Shown here: one piece after another, positions 7,338-15,219 of the stretch | Layout of the letters: every line of letters starts with the position of its first letter | Position numbering within the stretch: the first letter of the stretch is position 1 | DNA from: a virus | DNA: 36,942 nt | Reading direction: 5' to 3' (one strand) | IMG/VR virus record: IMGVR_UViG_3300034158_000065 | Span: 1 to 36,942 of that record | Notes under the pieces: generated by a model | Databases searched by the model: none | The model's input: only the letters and a program-made list of their open reading frames with translations | Told to the model about the DNA's origin: nothing | Position numbers and translations under genes: made by a program

Positions 7338-7885
7338 GCCAGGACATCCCCCAGTTTGTCGTCGAGTTTCTTAAAGAAAGCCTCTCCCGTGGAAAGCGAC
7401 TCATCCCCTGATTGACCATTGCCGCCAGCGGCGGCGGTGGTCCCTGGTGAGCCTTTCCCGATATTGGCTGGGTTACCTGGTTGGCGGGCTTCGCGCTTCT
7501 CCGGTACCGAGTTGAACTCCTTCAAGGTGAACTGCACCTGCCAGGCCAGCAGCCCTTCTTGTTCGCTGGCAGTGATGCGTCCGGCAAACTTGGCTTGGCG
7601 CACTTTCACCGACTTGGCCAAGAGCGACCCGACCCGGTAGACGTGGCGTTTGCCGCCATTGCCCTTGGCATCGGCCAGCTCAAACAGGCGGCTGAGCATG
7701 CGTTCCTCCTTGAACGGGATGAGGCCGGAGACGTCGAGCTCCTTAGCCTTGGCACCCTGTTCGGCGCTGCTGGTCGAGCTGGTCTGGCCGCTCTGGTCTT
7801 TGTCCTGAAATTGCATCGATGCGGAAACCCGCATCGATTTCATGATGATGGGTTCGCCATCGAGGGTCAGCATGGCTTGGCTCAA
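7334..7885 (-). CDS. Baseplate complex protein (K139-type)
   Basis: A 183-residue protein beginning MSQAMLTLDGEPIIMKSMRV. It contains KELDVSGLIPFKEERMLSRLFELAD and QVQFTLKEFNSVPEKREARQ, a pattern I know from baseplate proteins of K139-like and related contractile phages, where it sits just before the hub. The last 55 residues are a low-complexity Gly/Ala linker and an amphipathic tail. It overlaps both neighbours by ATGA, showing tight translational coupling. The exact role (possible hub-tube adaptor, like P2 GpU) is inferred from position. Confidence 0.6.
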   Translation of the reverse strand: MSQAMLTLDGEPIIMKSMRVSASMQFQDKDQSGQTSSTSSAEQGAKAKELDVSGLIPFKEERMLSRLFELADAKGNGGKRHVYRVGSLLAKSVKVRQAKFAGRITASEQEGLLAWQVQFTLKEFNSVPEKREARQPGNPANIGKGSPGTTAAAGGNGQSGDESLSTGEAFFKKLDDKLGDVLA

Positions 7886-8766
7886 GGGGTTAACTCCTGC
7901 CAGAAGGTGAGCGGGGAAGGGGAGAGCAGCAGGGCGCCAACCGTCATGCTCTGGCTGTGGTCGGGTGGCGCGCTTTGGCCAAGCTGGGTGGCGAGGCTCG
8001 CCGCATCCCCCTGGCCATGCCAGTGCCAGAGCGTGCCGGAGAGCGTCTCCAATTTGGTCAGCGCCTCTGCGAGTTGTGCCAGGCGGGCAGCGCGGCGGTT
8101 GGCCAGGGCCTGCAATTTGGCAATCGGGGTCTGGCTGTCCCGGGCCAGGCTCTCCAGCTGGGCCAGCTCGGCTCCCAGCGTCATGCGGGTAGGGCGCAGC
8201 GGTGCCCAGGTCAGCGGCTCATCGGCGCGCCAGCGTGGCACCTTGGCCGCCGTGGGCTGGCTCATGATGTCGTTGTTGGCGGTGAGGCGGCGCAAAGCCG
8301 CGCGCCACTCGGGCAGTGGCAGCAGGGCGCAGAGGACTGCCAACTGCTTGGCAAGGTCCTCGGCGCTGTTACCGGTCACCAGCCAGGCGAGGGCATGCAG
8401 TTGCCCGCTGGGCAGGAGGGGGTCGGCCCCGTCTTGCAGCTTGGCGGCCAGGGTGGCCACCGCCTTGGGGGCTGACAGGCTGAACTGCTGGCCCCGCTGT
8501 TGGCCGACCCCGTGCTGGTAGGGGGTGACGGTGAGGCAGCGGCCAGTGACCAGCAGTCGGTCCAGCTCGGCGCGCAGGCTCGCCAGTCCTGCGGCTGCCT
8601 CGCTTAACGGGTGGCGCCGGTACTGAGCGCGGGCGGCAAGCCCCAGCAGGCGACCCATGACGCTGGCTTGGGTGGCGGGCAGTTGGCCGAGCACGCCGCC
8701 CTGGGCGCGGCTGTGCAGGCTGGCGGCACTGGCCGGCCAGCGCAGCGGCCCTTGCGTCCAACTCAT
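7882..8766 (-). CDS. Phage tail/baseplate protein of unknown function
   Basis: A 294-residue Ala/Leu-rich helical protein starting MSWTQGPLRWPASAASL. I chose the ATG at 8766 because it overlaps the preceding stop (ATGA), as do most junctions here; an in-frame ATG at 8784 lies inside the previous gene. No catalytic motif is evident. A long coiled stretch (AELAQLESLARDSQ..RRAARLAQLAEALTKLETL) spans about residues 195-240. Its place between fibre assembly and baseplate proteins suggests a structural role. I do not recognise a named family. Confidence 0.6.
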   Translation of the reverse strand: MSWTQGPLRWPASAASLHSRAQGGVLGQLPATQASVMGRLLGLAARAQYRRHPLSEAAAGLASLRAELDRLLVTGRCLTVTPYQHGVGQQRGQQFSLSAPKAVATLAAKLQDGADPLLPSGQLHALAWLVTGNSAEDLAKQLAVLCALLPLPEWRAALRRLTANNDIMSQPTAAKVPRWRADEPLTWAPLRPTRMTLGAELAQLESLARDSQTPIAKLQALANRRAARLAQLAEALTKLETLSGTLWHWHGQGDAASLATQLGQSAPPDHSQSMTVGALLLSPSPLTFWQELTP

Positions 8767-9188
8767 TGCGGCATCTCTGGCCACGTGACCTCGGTTGGCC
8801 AGCCATCGCTTTGCGGCAGGCGGTAGAGGGTGACCCGGTAGCGCTGCCAGGCGATGAGCTGCTCGCGCTCCGCCTCGTTGATGACGCCCAGGGTGTCGGC
8901 ATCCTCCAGCGGCGCCATGGCGGTGGCCGCCTGTTTGAGCAGCGCAGCCAGGCGGGCCTGCTGCTCGGCCTCGGTTGGCGGTGGCAGTGGGAGCACGTCG
9001 ATGTCGCCAAACTCGCCGAACACAGCCCGGCTGTAAAGCTCGCGGCCATGCTCTTCCGGGTCATCCTTGCGGGCGGTGAACTGGACCTGCTCAGGCAGGT
9101 GAGCAAACAGCACATCCAGGGTGATGCTTTCGGGGTCCGCCGCGTAATGGCGAGGGCGCATGGCTCTGAGCACTTCAATACGTTCCAT
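8763..9188 (-). CDS. Tail fibre assembly protein
   Basis: A 141-residue protein with the Caudo_TAP-type C-terminus EAEREQLIAWQRYRVTLYRL followed by WPTEVTWPEMP, the signature of phage tail fibre assembly chaperones (Mu U, P2 G, lambda Tfa). The N-terminal half has no family match by eye. The ATG at 9188 has AGGAG close upstream (9191-9197 region). It directly follows the fibre gene, consistent with helping that fibre fold and trimerise. Confidence 0.85.
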   Translation of the reverse strand: MERIEVLRAMRPRHYAADPESITLDVLFAHLPEQVQFTARKDDPEEHGRELYSRAVFGEFGDIDVLPLPPPTEAEQQARLAALLKQAATAMAPLEDADTLGVINEAEREQLIAWQRYRVTLYRLPQSDGWPTEVTWPEMPQ

Positions 9189-9202
9189 CAGGTTCTCCTC
9201 TC

Positions 9203-11290
9203 TTATGCAACCCGGATCCACAGGGTGGATCTGTCGTCATAGCGGTCATCGTCATTCGCACCCATGATGTCGCCCATACACTGCCAGGTACCCGGCAGGC
9301 TGTATCCGGCATAGCCCCATTCAGCGGCCGAGCAAGGGCGCAGGTATGCCCCTGCCGCGCGCTGGCCATGGCTGGTTTTGCCCCCGGCCGGGATCAGTGC
9401 GGCAAACACATGGGCGCCGATGGCGTGATAAGAGCCGGCCACCACGTCAGCGTTGCCCTGCGCCGCGTTATGGTTATGGGTGTAGTGAGGCTGGTTTCCC
9501 GGACTGTAGCAACGGCCCGAGCTGTCATTCACCGCACCCGCAAAGGTGGCATTGCCCCCGGTGTCGATGGTCATGCGGACGAAAGTGGCACTCCCTTGAC
9601 CGTTCGAGGAGGCGATACGAAACACGCCATCGGCCGCAAGGTAGGTCATCACCGCCGTTTTCCCCGGAATGTGGTACTCCGTCATGGGGTTGTTGGGATC
9701 CGAGATCCCTAAGCGCAAACCCACCTCCCAACCGGTGACGGCCTGGTTGAGCCACTGACGAAACGCAGCCTGGCTGCGGCAGTAGCGTAGATAGCTGTCG
9801 TTGCCGTAGTCGACGCGAAAGGCCACGGCGCCGGTCATGCGCTGTTCATCGACCAGATTGGTGCGCAGGGTGCGGGCTTGTATGTCGCACGACCCGTCGC
9901 GCAAGGCATAGGTGTCGGCCGTGGCGTCAATGCTGGCGGCCTTGTTGGATAGCTTGCCCAGACCCACATCGTCTGCGCTCGGCTTGTTCTGGGTGTTGTA
10001 GTCCCGGGCCCAGGGGGTAAAGGCCCCGGTGTTGTACTGGGCGCGGGTATAGACCCGGCTGGTGTTGTAGACATGGTAACGCTGCTGCACCCCGGCGCCG
10101 GCGGTCACGGTCAGGGAGCCGGATTTCAGCTCGGGATAGTTGAGTGCGGCCGTGACATTGGCGTCTGAATCCTGGCGATATACGCTGGGGGTGATAAGGG
10201 TGTTCAGGTCTTCCTTGGCGAGCGGGATCGGATTGGTCAGGGTGCCTGGGTGGGTGTGGTTGGCCGCCGCCAGATCGGGTTTGTTGGTCACCTCGCTATA
10301 GGTGGGCCAGCGGCTGGCGGTGGCCGGTACCTGGTCGAGCTCATTCCACTTGTGGCGGTGGCTGCCGTCCTTTATCTCCACCGCGATGGTGACGCCTCGG
10401 GCATCTTCCAGGATGCCCTTGCCGGTCACATCCCCGGTCAGCTCAAGGGTGCGCTTGCGGCGCACATCGGTGACGCTGCCATTGGCATTGATGATGGCGA
10501 CCTTGGCTACATGGTGCTGATGGCCGTTGGCGTCGCGGTAATCCACCAGGTCGGGCACGCTCAAGGTCAGGGTGAAGTGGTTCACCCAGGCATCGAGCAG
10601 GGAGCCTGCCCGGTAGATGTCGAGCCAGAGCCCCACCGGCTTGGCACCCGGGGTCACCCTCTTGACCTCGTTAAGCTCTGCCCGCAGGCCGCCCACATAG
10701 GCCACCCCGGGCTGCACCTTGTAGACGCTGGCCTCGTTCACCAGCTTGAAGCCGTCACCATAGAAGGTGGCCGGCCCGAAGAACTGCAGCGCCTGCAGGC
10801 GCAGGTCGTCGTCCATCCCGCGCAAGCGGGCGGCATAGTCAATTTGCCAGGTGCTGGCGTCCACGTGGGTGGCCGTCACGGCGCTGGCGCGGTTGTATTC
10901 CATCAGCATGGACTTGACCAGGCTGTTACCGGTCTGGCCGGTGGCCTCATTGGTCTTGAGCTTGGTTTCCAGCCCTTTGTGGACAATCATCCCCACCACA
11001 CCGGTGGCCTTGTTGATGAGGTACATGGCGTTAAAGCTGAAATCGCCGACCGTGGTGTCCATCACGATGGTGTAGGCCACCGCGTCATTGTTGATGTTGC
11101 CCCGCTGGTCCACGGCTTTGCGATAGACAATTTGATTGGCCGGGGGGAGTGCCGCATCCGGGCTGAGCGGTTTGTCTGGGTTTAGCCCCGGGATATTGGC
11201 CAGCACAAATTCGTCCAACACCACGGGGCGCTCATGGGTCAGGCAGTCACGCAGGTATCTGGCAAACGCATTGGTAATAATTTGACTCAT
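9203..11290 (-). CDS. Tail fibre protein (GpH-like, tail-collar fibre domain)
   Basis: A 695-residue fibre starting MSQIITNAFARYLRDCLTHE. The first 160 residues match the tail-collar fibre N-terminal domain (DUF3751 type: DEFVLANIPGLNP, INNDAVAYTIVMDTTVGDFSFN), which binds the baseplate. The middle contains 'TYSEVTNKPDLAA.NHTHP' and 'NTQNKPSADDVGLGKLSNKA' repeats typical of P2/Mu-like fibres, and the C-terminus ends YSLPGTWQCMGDI..STLWIRVA like GpH proteins. The many His-x-His motifs suggest iron-coordinating needle folds. It follows tail protein I and the small gene at 11302 and precedes the assembly chaperone. A longer in-frame opening up to 11719 lies inside other genes and is not used. 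Confidence 0.85.
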   Translation of the reverse strand: MSQIITNAFARYLRDCLTHERPVVLDEFVLANIPGLNPDKPLSPDAALPPANQIVYRKAVDQRGNINNDAVAYTIVMDTTVGDFSFNAMYLINKATGVVGMIVHKGLETKLKTNEATGQTGNSLVKSMLMEYNRASAVTATHVDASTWQIDYAARLRGMDDDLRLQALQFFGPATFYGDGFKLVNEASVYKVQPGVAYVGGLRAELNEVKRVTPGAKPVGLWLDIYRAGSLLDAWVNHFTLTLSVPDLVDYRDANGHQHHVAKVAIINANGSVTDVRRKRTLELTGDVTGKGILEDARGVTIAVEIKDGSHRHKWNELDQVPATASRWPTYSEVTNKPDLAAANHTHPGTLTNPIPLAKEDLNTLITPSVYRQDSDANVTAALNYPELKSGSLTVTAGAGVQQRYHVYNTSRVYTRAQYNTGAFTPWARDYNTQNKPSADDVGLGKLSNKAASIDATADTYALRDGSCDIQARTLRTNLVDEQRMTGAVAFRVDYGNDSYLRYCRSQAAFRQWLNQAVTGWEVGLRLGISDPNNPMTEYHIPGKTAVMTYLAADGVFRIASSNGQGSATFVRMTIDTGGNATFAGAVNDSSGRCYSPGNQPHYTHNHNAAQGNADVVAGSYHAIGAHVFAALIPAGGKTSHGQRAAGAYLRPCSAAEWGYAGYSLPGTWQCMGDIMGANDDDRYDDRSTLWIRVA

Positions 11291-11301
11291 GGTGATAGAC
11301 C

Positions 11302-11622
11302 TTATGCCCAGACGTATTGAGGATTGGCCGGGGCCGGGCTGAGTGACACTGGGGCCAGTGCATCGGCCAGCGCCGCCGAGGTTGTGCGCACATTGGCGTG
11401 ATAGCCGGGTACCGGTTCGCGCACCTCCAGCTCGATGCCATCGACAATCTGCACCTCGCCGGTTGGGCGAGTGACCATGCCGGGCGGCAGCAGCTGCAAC
11501 GAGGCGGTGGGGTGATAGAGGATGCCGGCCTCCTGGTCTTTGATAAATCCAGCGGACAGCAAGGCGTTGAACATGGTGGCCTTGTCGGCCGCCTTGAGAT
11601 TGAGGTCGATAAAGTCTGTCAT
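11302..11622 (-). CDS. Small tail-region protein of unknown function
   Basis: A 106-residue protein (MTDFIDLNLKAADKATMFNA) that overlaps the stop of the upstream fibre-type gene by ATGA. The middle is rich in beta-prone residues (GEVQIVDGIELEVREPVPGYHANVRT). I do not recognise a family. Position between two fibre-type genes suggests a fibre or baseplate accessory part. Confidence 0.6.
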   Translation of the reverse strand: MTDFIDLNLKAADKATMFNALLSAGFIKDQEAGILYHPTASLQLLPPGMVTRPTGEVQIVDGIELEVREPVPGYHANVRTTSAALADALAPVSLSPAPANPQYVWA

Positions 11623-13049
11623 GCTGCGATAGCCTTGAGTTGCGCGTCGGTGAGAGGGCGTTGCCAGATGCGAAGGTTACGAAGGTGGCCAAACAGCGTT
11701 TGCAAACCGCCGCCCCCAAACGCCCCCAAGTAAATGGTATTCGTGAGGGGGGCTGCTGTAGCGTTAGAGGATGACAGACTGGAAAAAGACGAGTTAACCC
11801 GCATTTTTAGAAAACCGCCCCCTTCTGAAATAACTACAACCCCCTTGCGGTCCTTAGCGGTGAAATCCCTCAGCACGGTCGTTACATATCCTGCTTGGCC
11901 ATATGCACCACAATGAGTGGCAAAACCGTAGTCCGCATCACCACTGCCGTATTTGCCACGAATAACCGCCATTCGAGCACGGTCAACCTGCTCCATTGAA
12001 AACAAACAAGTGTTTTCTGATGTGATAGAAACGCCGGCACGTTGCGTGTCAAACTCAGCGGATACAGCGAAACCAAGCGGCACGATGTTTCCAAGTGCGG
12101 GTAGTTGTGCAACGTCCGCCCCCCGAGTGACTGCCGCGCCATTTGTCGGGATATAGGAGCTGGCGAATGGGAGAGCTTCCAGCTGAAAATTGCAAACCCA
12201 TACCGGTATTGTTTCAGCCACTCCAGGAGGGTAACCAAAACCAATATTTCCTTTTGGTGCAGTGAACACAGCCTGCATTCTCCACCAACCGTTACCTATA
12301 TAGGTCCCAGCTAGTTTCGCGCTAAACTCACCGTTAGACCCACCGTATATTGACGGCATCGCCATAGACCCATCATCAAGCTTTGCGTAACAAGACAACG
12401 TGTTGGATCCAGATTGTGCGGCGAAATTCTTTCGCACATACGCATAGGCACCGGCTGTCGGTGTTATTTTATAAATGTTACCCGTAGTCCCATCAGGCAA
12501 AGATGTCGAAGCCAGGGTGGCATTAATAAGATCCAAGGCGGATTGTGAAGGCCAAATATTCGTACTCTGCCCCTCAATCAGCAGGCCCTCTTTCTCGAAG
12601 CGAGGCTCGTTTACCGCAGCGGTTTTGAGCACTCCGTCTTTGCCGATATAGGTTGCCGTGGTGCTGCGGGAAAAATTGACCATCCTCGCCACCACATCCG
12701 ACCCAACCAGCACATCACGGCCATAGCCAGTGATGAGGCGCAAGCTGTCGCTGAGCGGTGCCCATACATCCGGCAGCGGCAGGGCAGCTAAACCAATGGC
12801 ATCGGCCACGGTATCCAGTCCCGCGATTTGAGCGGCTTCCTGCGCCGAGCGGCGAGCTGCTTCGGCATATCCCTTGGCCTGGTCGGTACTGGGTTTCAGG
12901 TTAACTCTGGCCCGCTCAGCCAGGCTCGGTTGCGGTGACCGTTCAGGGACCTGTACCAGGGTGTGTTCTGGTGCGGTCATGATGCCCAAAAAGGCATCCA
13001 CCGCAGCGTCGAGGCGCGCAACAGCGGCATCGCCGTGTAATGAGCTCAT
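11619..13049 (-). CDS. Second receptor-binding/fibre-type protein with LamG-like end
   Basis: A 476-residue protein. Residues 1-115 (GC-rich in DNA) are a helical attachment region with KGYAEAARRSAQEAAQIAGL. From about residue 122 (MVNFSRSTTATYIGKDGVLKT, then NEPRFEKEGLLIEGQSTN) it follows the head-binding/spike-fibre pattern seen in many phage proteins that carry a concanavalin A-like carbohydrate-binding fold; it ends LFGHLRNLRIWQRPLTDAQL, a typical LamG/ConA C-terminal strand. The DNA of the C-terminal three quarters is clearly more AT-rich than both neighbours, pointing to exchange of the receptor-binding part. The start overlaps the stop of the tail protein I gene. Confidence 0.7.
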   Translation of the reverse strand: MSSLHGDAAVARLDAAVDAFLGIMTAPEHTLVQVPERSPQPSLAERARVNLKPSTDQAKGYAEAARRSAQEAAQIAGLDTVADAIGLAALPLPDVWAPLSDSLRLITGYGRDVLVGSDVVARMVNFSRSTTATYIGKDGVLKTAAVNEPRFEKEGLLIEGQSTNIWPSQSALDLINATLASTSLPDGTTGNIYKITPTAGAYAYVRKNFAAQSGSNTLSCYAKLDDGSMAMPSIYGGSNGEFSAKLAGTYIGNGWWRMQAVFTAPKGNIGFGYPPGVAETIPVWVCNFQLEALPFASSYIPTNGAAVTRGADVAQLPALGNIVPLGFAVSAEFDTQRAGVSITSENTCLFSMEQVDRARMAVIRGKYGSGDADYGFATHCGAYGQAGYVTTVLRDFTAKDRKGVVVISEGGGFLKMRVNSSFSSLSSSNATAAPLTNTIYLGAFGGGGLQTLFGHLRNLRIWQRPLTDAQLKAIAA

Positions 13050-13705
13050 CGCATCTCCTTATCAAATCCCAATGAGCAGGCGAGCGCGACGGCACTGGCC
13101 CATTCGTTTTCGAAGTACAGGGCCGCACCTGCTATCTGTGCTCCCATTTCCATGCGGCCGGCGACCAGGTCAGCGGCCACCGGGTACACCACCTGGAAGC
13201 GGTAGCGGCGGCAGGTGCGGCCATAGTGTTGAATCAGGGTTTCCATCAGCTGCTGGTTGCTCGCGATGGCGCTGTCGGTCACCTCAATGGTGATAACGTC
13301 CCAGGGCGTGCCGGCCTGGCGTTCGTGAATGTCACACCAGCCAATGTCTAGGCGCTCGAAGATGCGCTTAAAGCCCGCCACCTCGCCGGCGTCCCGGGCG
13401 TTCACAAAGGCGAACTTGACCCGTTTGCGAAACAGCGCGATGGGCTCGCCGTTAAAGCGGGCGATGTCTCGCTCCCAGGCAAGCAAGGAGAGCAGCGATT
13501 CGGAGCAAGTCAGCGGGTCTTGCTGGGCCAGCGGCAGCAACAGCCACCCCTTGAGCCGCTGCCAGAAGGCGTTGATGCCCCGCGCCAGAAACCCGGGCTC
13601 GGCGTGGGCCAGGCTGATGGTGTAGCCGTCCTCCCACCAGGGCGCACTGGCATCCGGCAGCACCGGCGCCTGCCGGTTGTGTTCAAGCGGGGTCGGCTTA
13701 GTCAT
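13046..13705 (-). CDS. Tail protein I (baseplate, GpI-like)
   Basis: A 219-residue protein. The region PLTCSESLLSLLAWERDIARF followed by FRKRVKFAFVNARDAGEVAG is the signature of the P2 phage tail protein I family, a baseplate wedge component joining GpJ to fibres. P2 GpI is about 176 residues, so this one is somewhat long. It overlaps the baseplate J gene upstream by 8 bases, as in the P2 J-I pair. Confidence 0.85.
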   Translation of the reverse strand: MTKPTPLEHNRQAPVLPDASAPWWEDGYTISLAHAEPGFLARGINAFWQRLKGWLLLPLAQQDPLTCSESLLSLLAWERDIARFNGEPIALFRKRVKFAFVNARDAGEVAGFKRIFERLDIGWCDIHERQAGTPWDVITIEVTDSAIASNQQLMETLIQHYGRTCRRYRFQVVYPVAADLVAGRMEMGAQIAGAALYFENEWASAVALACSLGFDKEMR

Positions 13706-14885
13706 GCAGGGTCACCACCAGTTTGCTCAATCGCGGGATGGCCAGCCCCGACACGATGTCACTCTCACCAAAGCGCAGGCTCTGCAGCTGCGGGAACTGG
13801 CTGTGCAGCTCGCGGGCCAGCTGGGAGAGCGAGAAGCGCGAGCGCGGCCAGGTACGGGTCACGCTCGGATAATCCGCCGACTGACGAAACGCCGCCTTGA
13901 CCAGATTCTCGGCACCCGTTTTAAGCGCGGTACGCTGCTCATCACTGAGGTTGGGCTGGGGCCAGAGCGACAGCGTGAGGTTGTGCTGGGTCTCGGGGAT
14001 GCTCATCACAAACAGGTCATCGCCGTGGCCATGGTTGCCCTGACGGCCCACGTAGTCGTTGAGCTGGTCAATCAGGCTGGCCGGGGTGGCGCCCACTTCC
14101 AGCAGGATGTAGGCATTGGCGGTACCCGGACCCCGCGGGGCCTCATGCTCGAAGAAGATGTGGTCGGCCCGAATGCCGGCGACGCTGGCCAGCATGGAGC
14201 GGTAAATGGCGTCGATGTGGTAGCGCCCCACCGCCGAGAACTGGTTCTGAATGCGCAGGCCCAAAGCGTCATTGCCCTCGGCATCGGCGCCCTGGGTGGT
14301 TATCCACTCCCTGTCATCGTTGCGGGCCGACAGGATGCCGGTCACCGGTTCGCTAAGCAGGTTGTAATAGCCCGGCGCCAGATTCCAGGCCGCGCCGGCG
14401 AACTCCGCCTCGCACACCACCCGGGCCACTGCCTCACCAGCCGGGCTCACTACCGCCTGCAGGGGCCTCAAACGGTAGACGGTGCCGTTGATGCGCTCGG
14501 TGGTGACCCAGATATCGGTGGGGATGGTGACCGCTTCGCTGGGGTTGGCTTTGACGAAGTTGACCAGGCCCCGGGTGGTCTGGGCAGGTTTGCGGGTCAG
14601 GTCCACGTCCCAGGCCTTGAGGTCGAGATAGGCATCGGTGGCGGTGGCCGCAAAGGTGTTAGGCAGCACATGGCCCGCCAGCAGGGTGCGGATAAGCCAA
14701 AGCGCCGGGGTGATGACCACCCCGCGTACCAGCCGCCAGAAGGGGGATACATCGCTGTCATTGGTGATAAGGGAGCCGGCGGCCACCACCTCCTGTTTGA
14801 GCTCGGCCTCCATGGCCTGCTCGGTGGTCGGGACGCCGCTCTCGGCCAGCAGGGCCATAAAGTCCACGGTCGGGCGCAGGTTCAC
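13698..14885 (-). CDS. Baseplate assembly protein J
   Basis: A 395-residue baseplate J/gp47 family protein. Evidence is the segment VNFVKANPSEAVTIPTDIWV (the start of the conserved beta domain), then GYYNLLSEPVTGI, then GNDALGLRIQNQFSAVGRYH, where related proteins read 'd..lr.R........g....y'. It forms the wedge of the contractile baseplate. It starts at 14885, overlapping the preceding stop at 14882 by ATGA. Confidence 0.88.
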   Translation of the reverse strand: MNLRPTVDFMALLAESGVPTTEQAMEAELKQEVVAAGSLITNDSDVSPFWRLVRGVVITPALWLIRTLLAGHVLPNTFAATATDAYLDLKAWDVDLTRKPAQTTRGLVNFVKANPSEAVTIPTDIWVTTERINGTVYRLRPLQAVVSPAGEAVARVVCEAEFAGAAWNLAPGYYNLLSEPVTGILSARNDDREWITTQGADAEGNDALGLRIQNQFSAVGRYHIDAIYRSMLASVAGIRADHIFFEHEAPRGPGTANAYILLEVGATPASLIDQLNDYVGRQGNHGHGDDLFVMSIPETQHNLTLSLWPQPNLSDEQRTALKTGAENLVKAAFRQSADYPSVTRTWPRSRFSLSQLARELHSQFPQLQSLRFGESDIVSGLAIPRLSKLVVTLHD

Positions 14886-15205
14886 AGGGTTACCTCCAGT
14901 TCGCCGAATTCATAGGTGCGGGCGGTGACCAGTATCCGGTCGGGAGCCTCTTCACGGATGAGGATGGTGCCGGGCACCAGCCGCTCGTCGTCTTCAACCA
15001 GCAGTTCAATCTCGGTCATCACGTCGCTGCGCAGGGTCGGGCTGCGCTCGCCAATGAGCTTGCGAGCGAGCCCGGACTCCATGATGCGGTGCTTGATGTC
15101 CTGACCGATGCTGTGGCGGTCCTGGGTGGTACGGGGCTGGCCACCTGCATCGAGTTGCCAGGCGCCGTTCACCACCAGGATGTCGATGTACTTGGGTTCA
15201 TTCAT
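14882..15205 (-). CDS. Baseplate wedge-like protein (DUF2590, possible gp25/W analogue)
   Basis: A 107-residue protein from the ATG at 15205: NEPKYIDILVVNGAWQLDAG, then SIGQDIKHRIMESGLARKLI, ending ARTYEFGELEVTL. I recall this as the DUF2590 family found beside baseplate J in K139-like phages. Size and position match the gp25/GpW slot of P2, which is otherwise empty here. I chose 15205 over the ATG at 15241 because GGAG lies about 10 bases upstream and the N-terminus then matches the family. Confidence 0.7.
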   Translation of the reverse strand: MNEPKYIDILVVNGAWQLDAGGQPRTTQDRHSIGQDIKHRIMESGLARKLIGERSPTLRSDVMTEIELLVEDDERLVPGTILIREEAPDRILVTARTYEFGELEVTL

Positions 15206-15219
15206 CAGCGCAGTGCTCC

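Noticed and set aside
10250-11185. Long plus-strand frame opposite the fibre gene
   Set aside because: Mirror frame of a GC-rich coding strand; Gly/His/Val-rich shadow composition and no start site. Same reasoning for other long plus-strand frames opposite the late genes (for example 13677-14915, 15229-16413, 19049-20353, 21861-23933).
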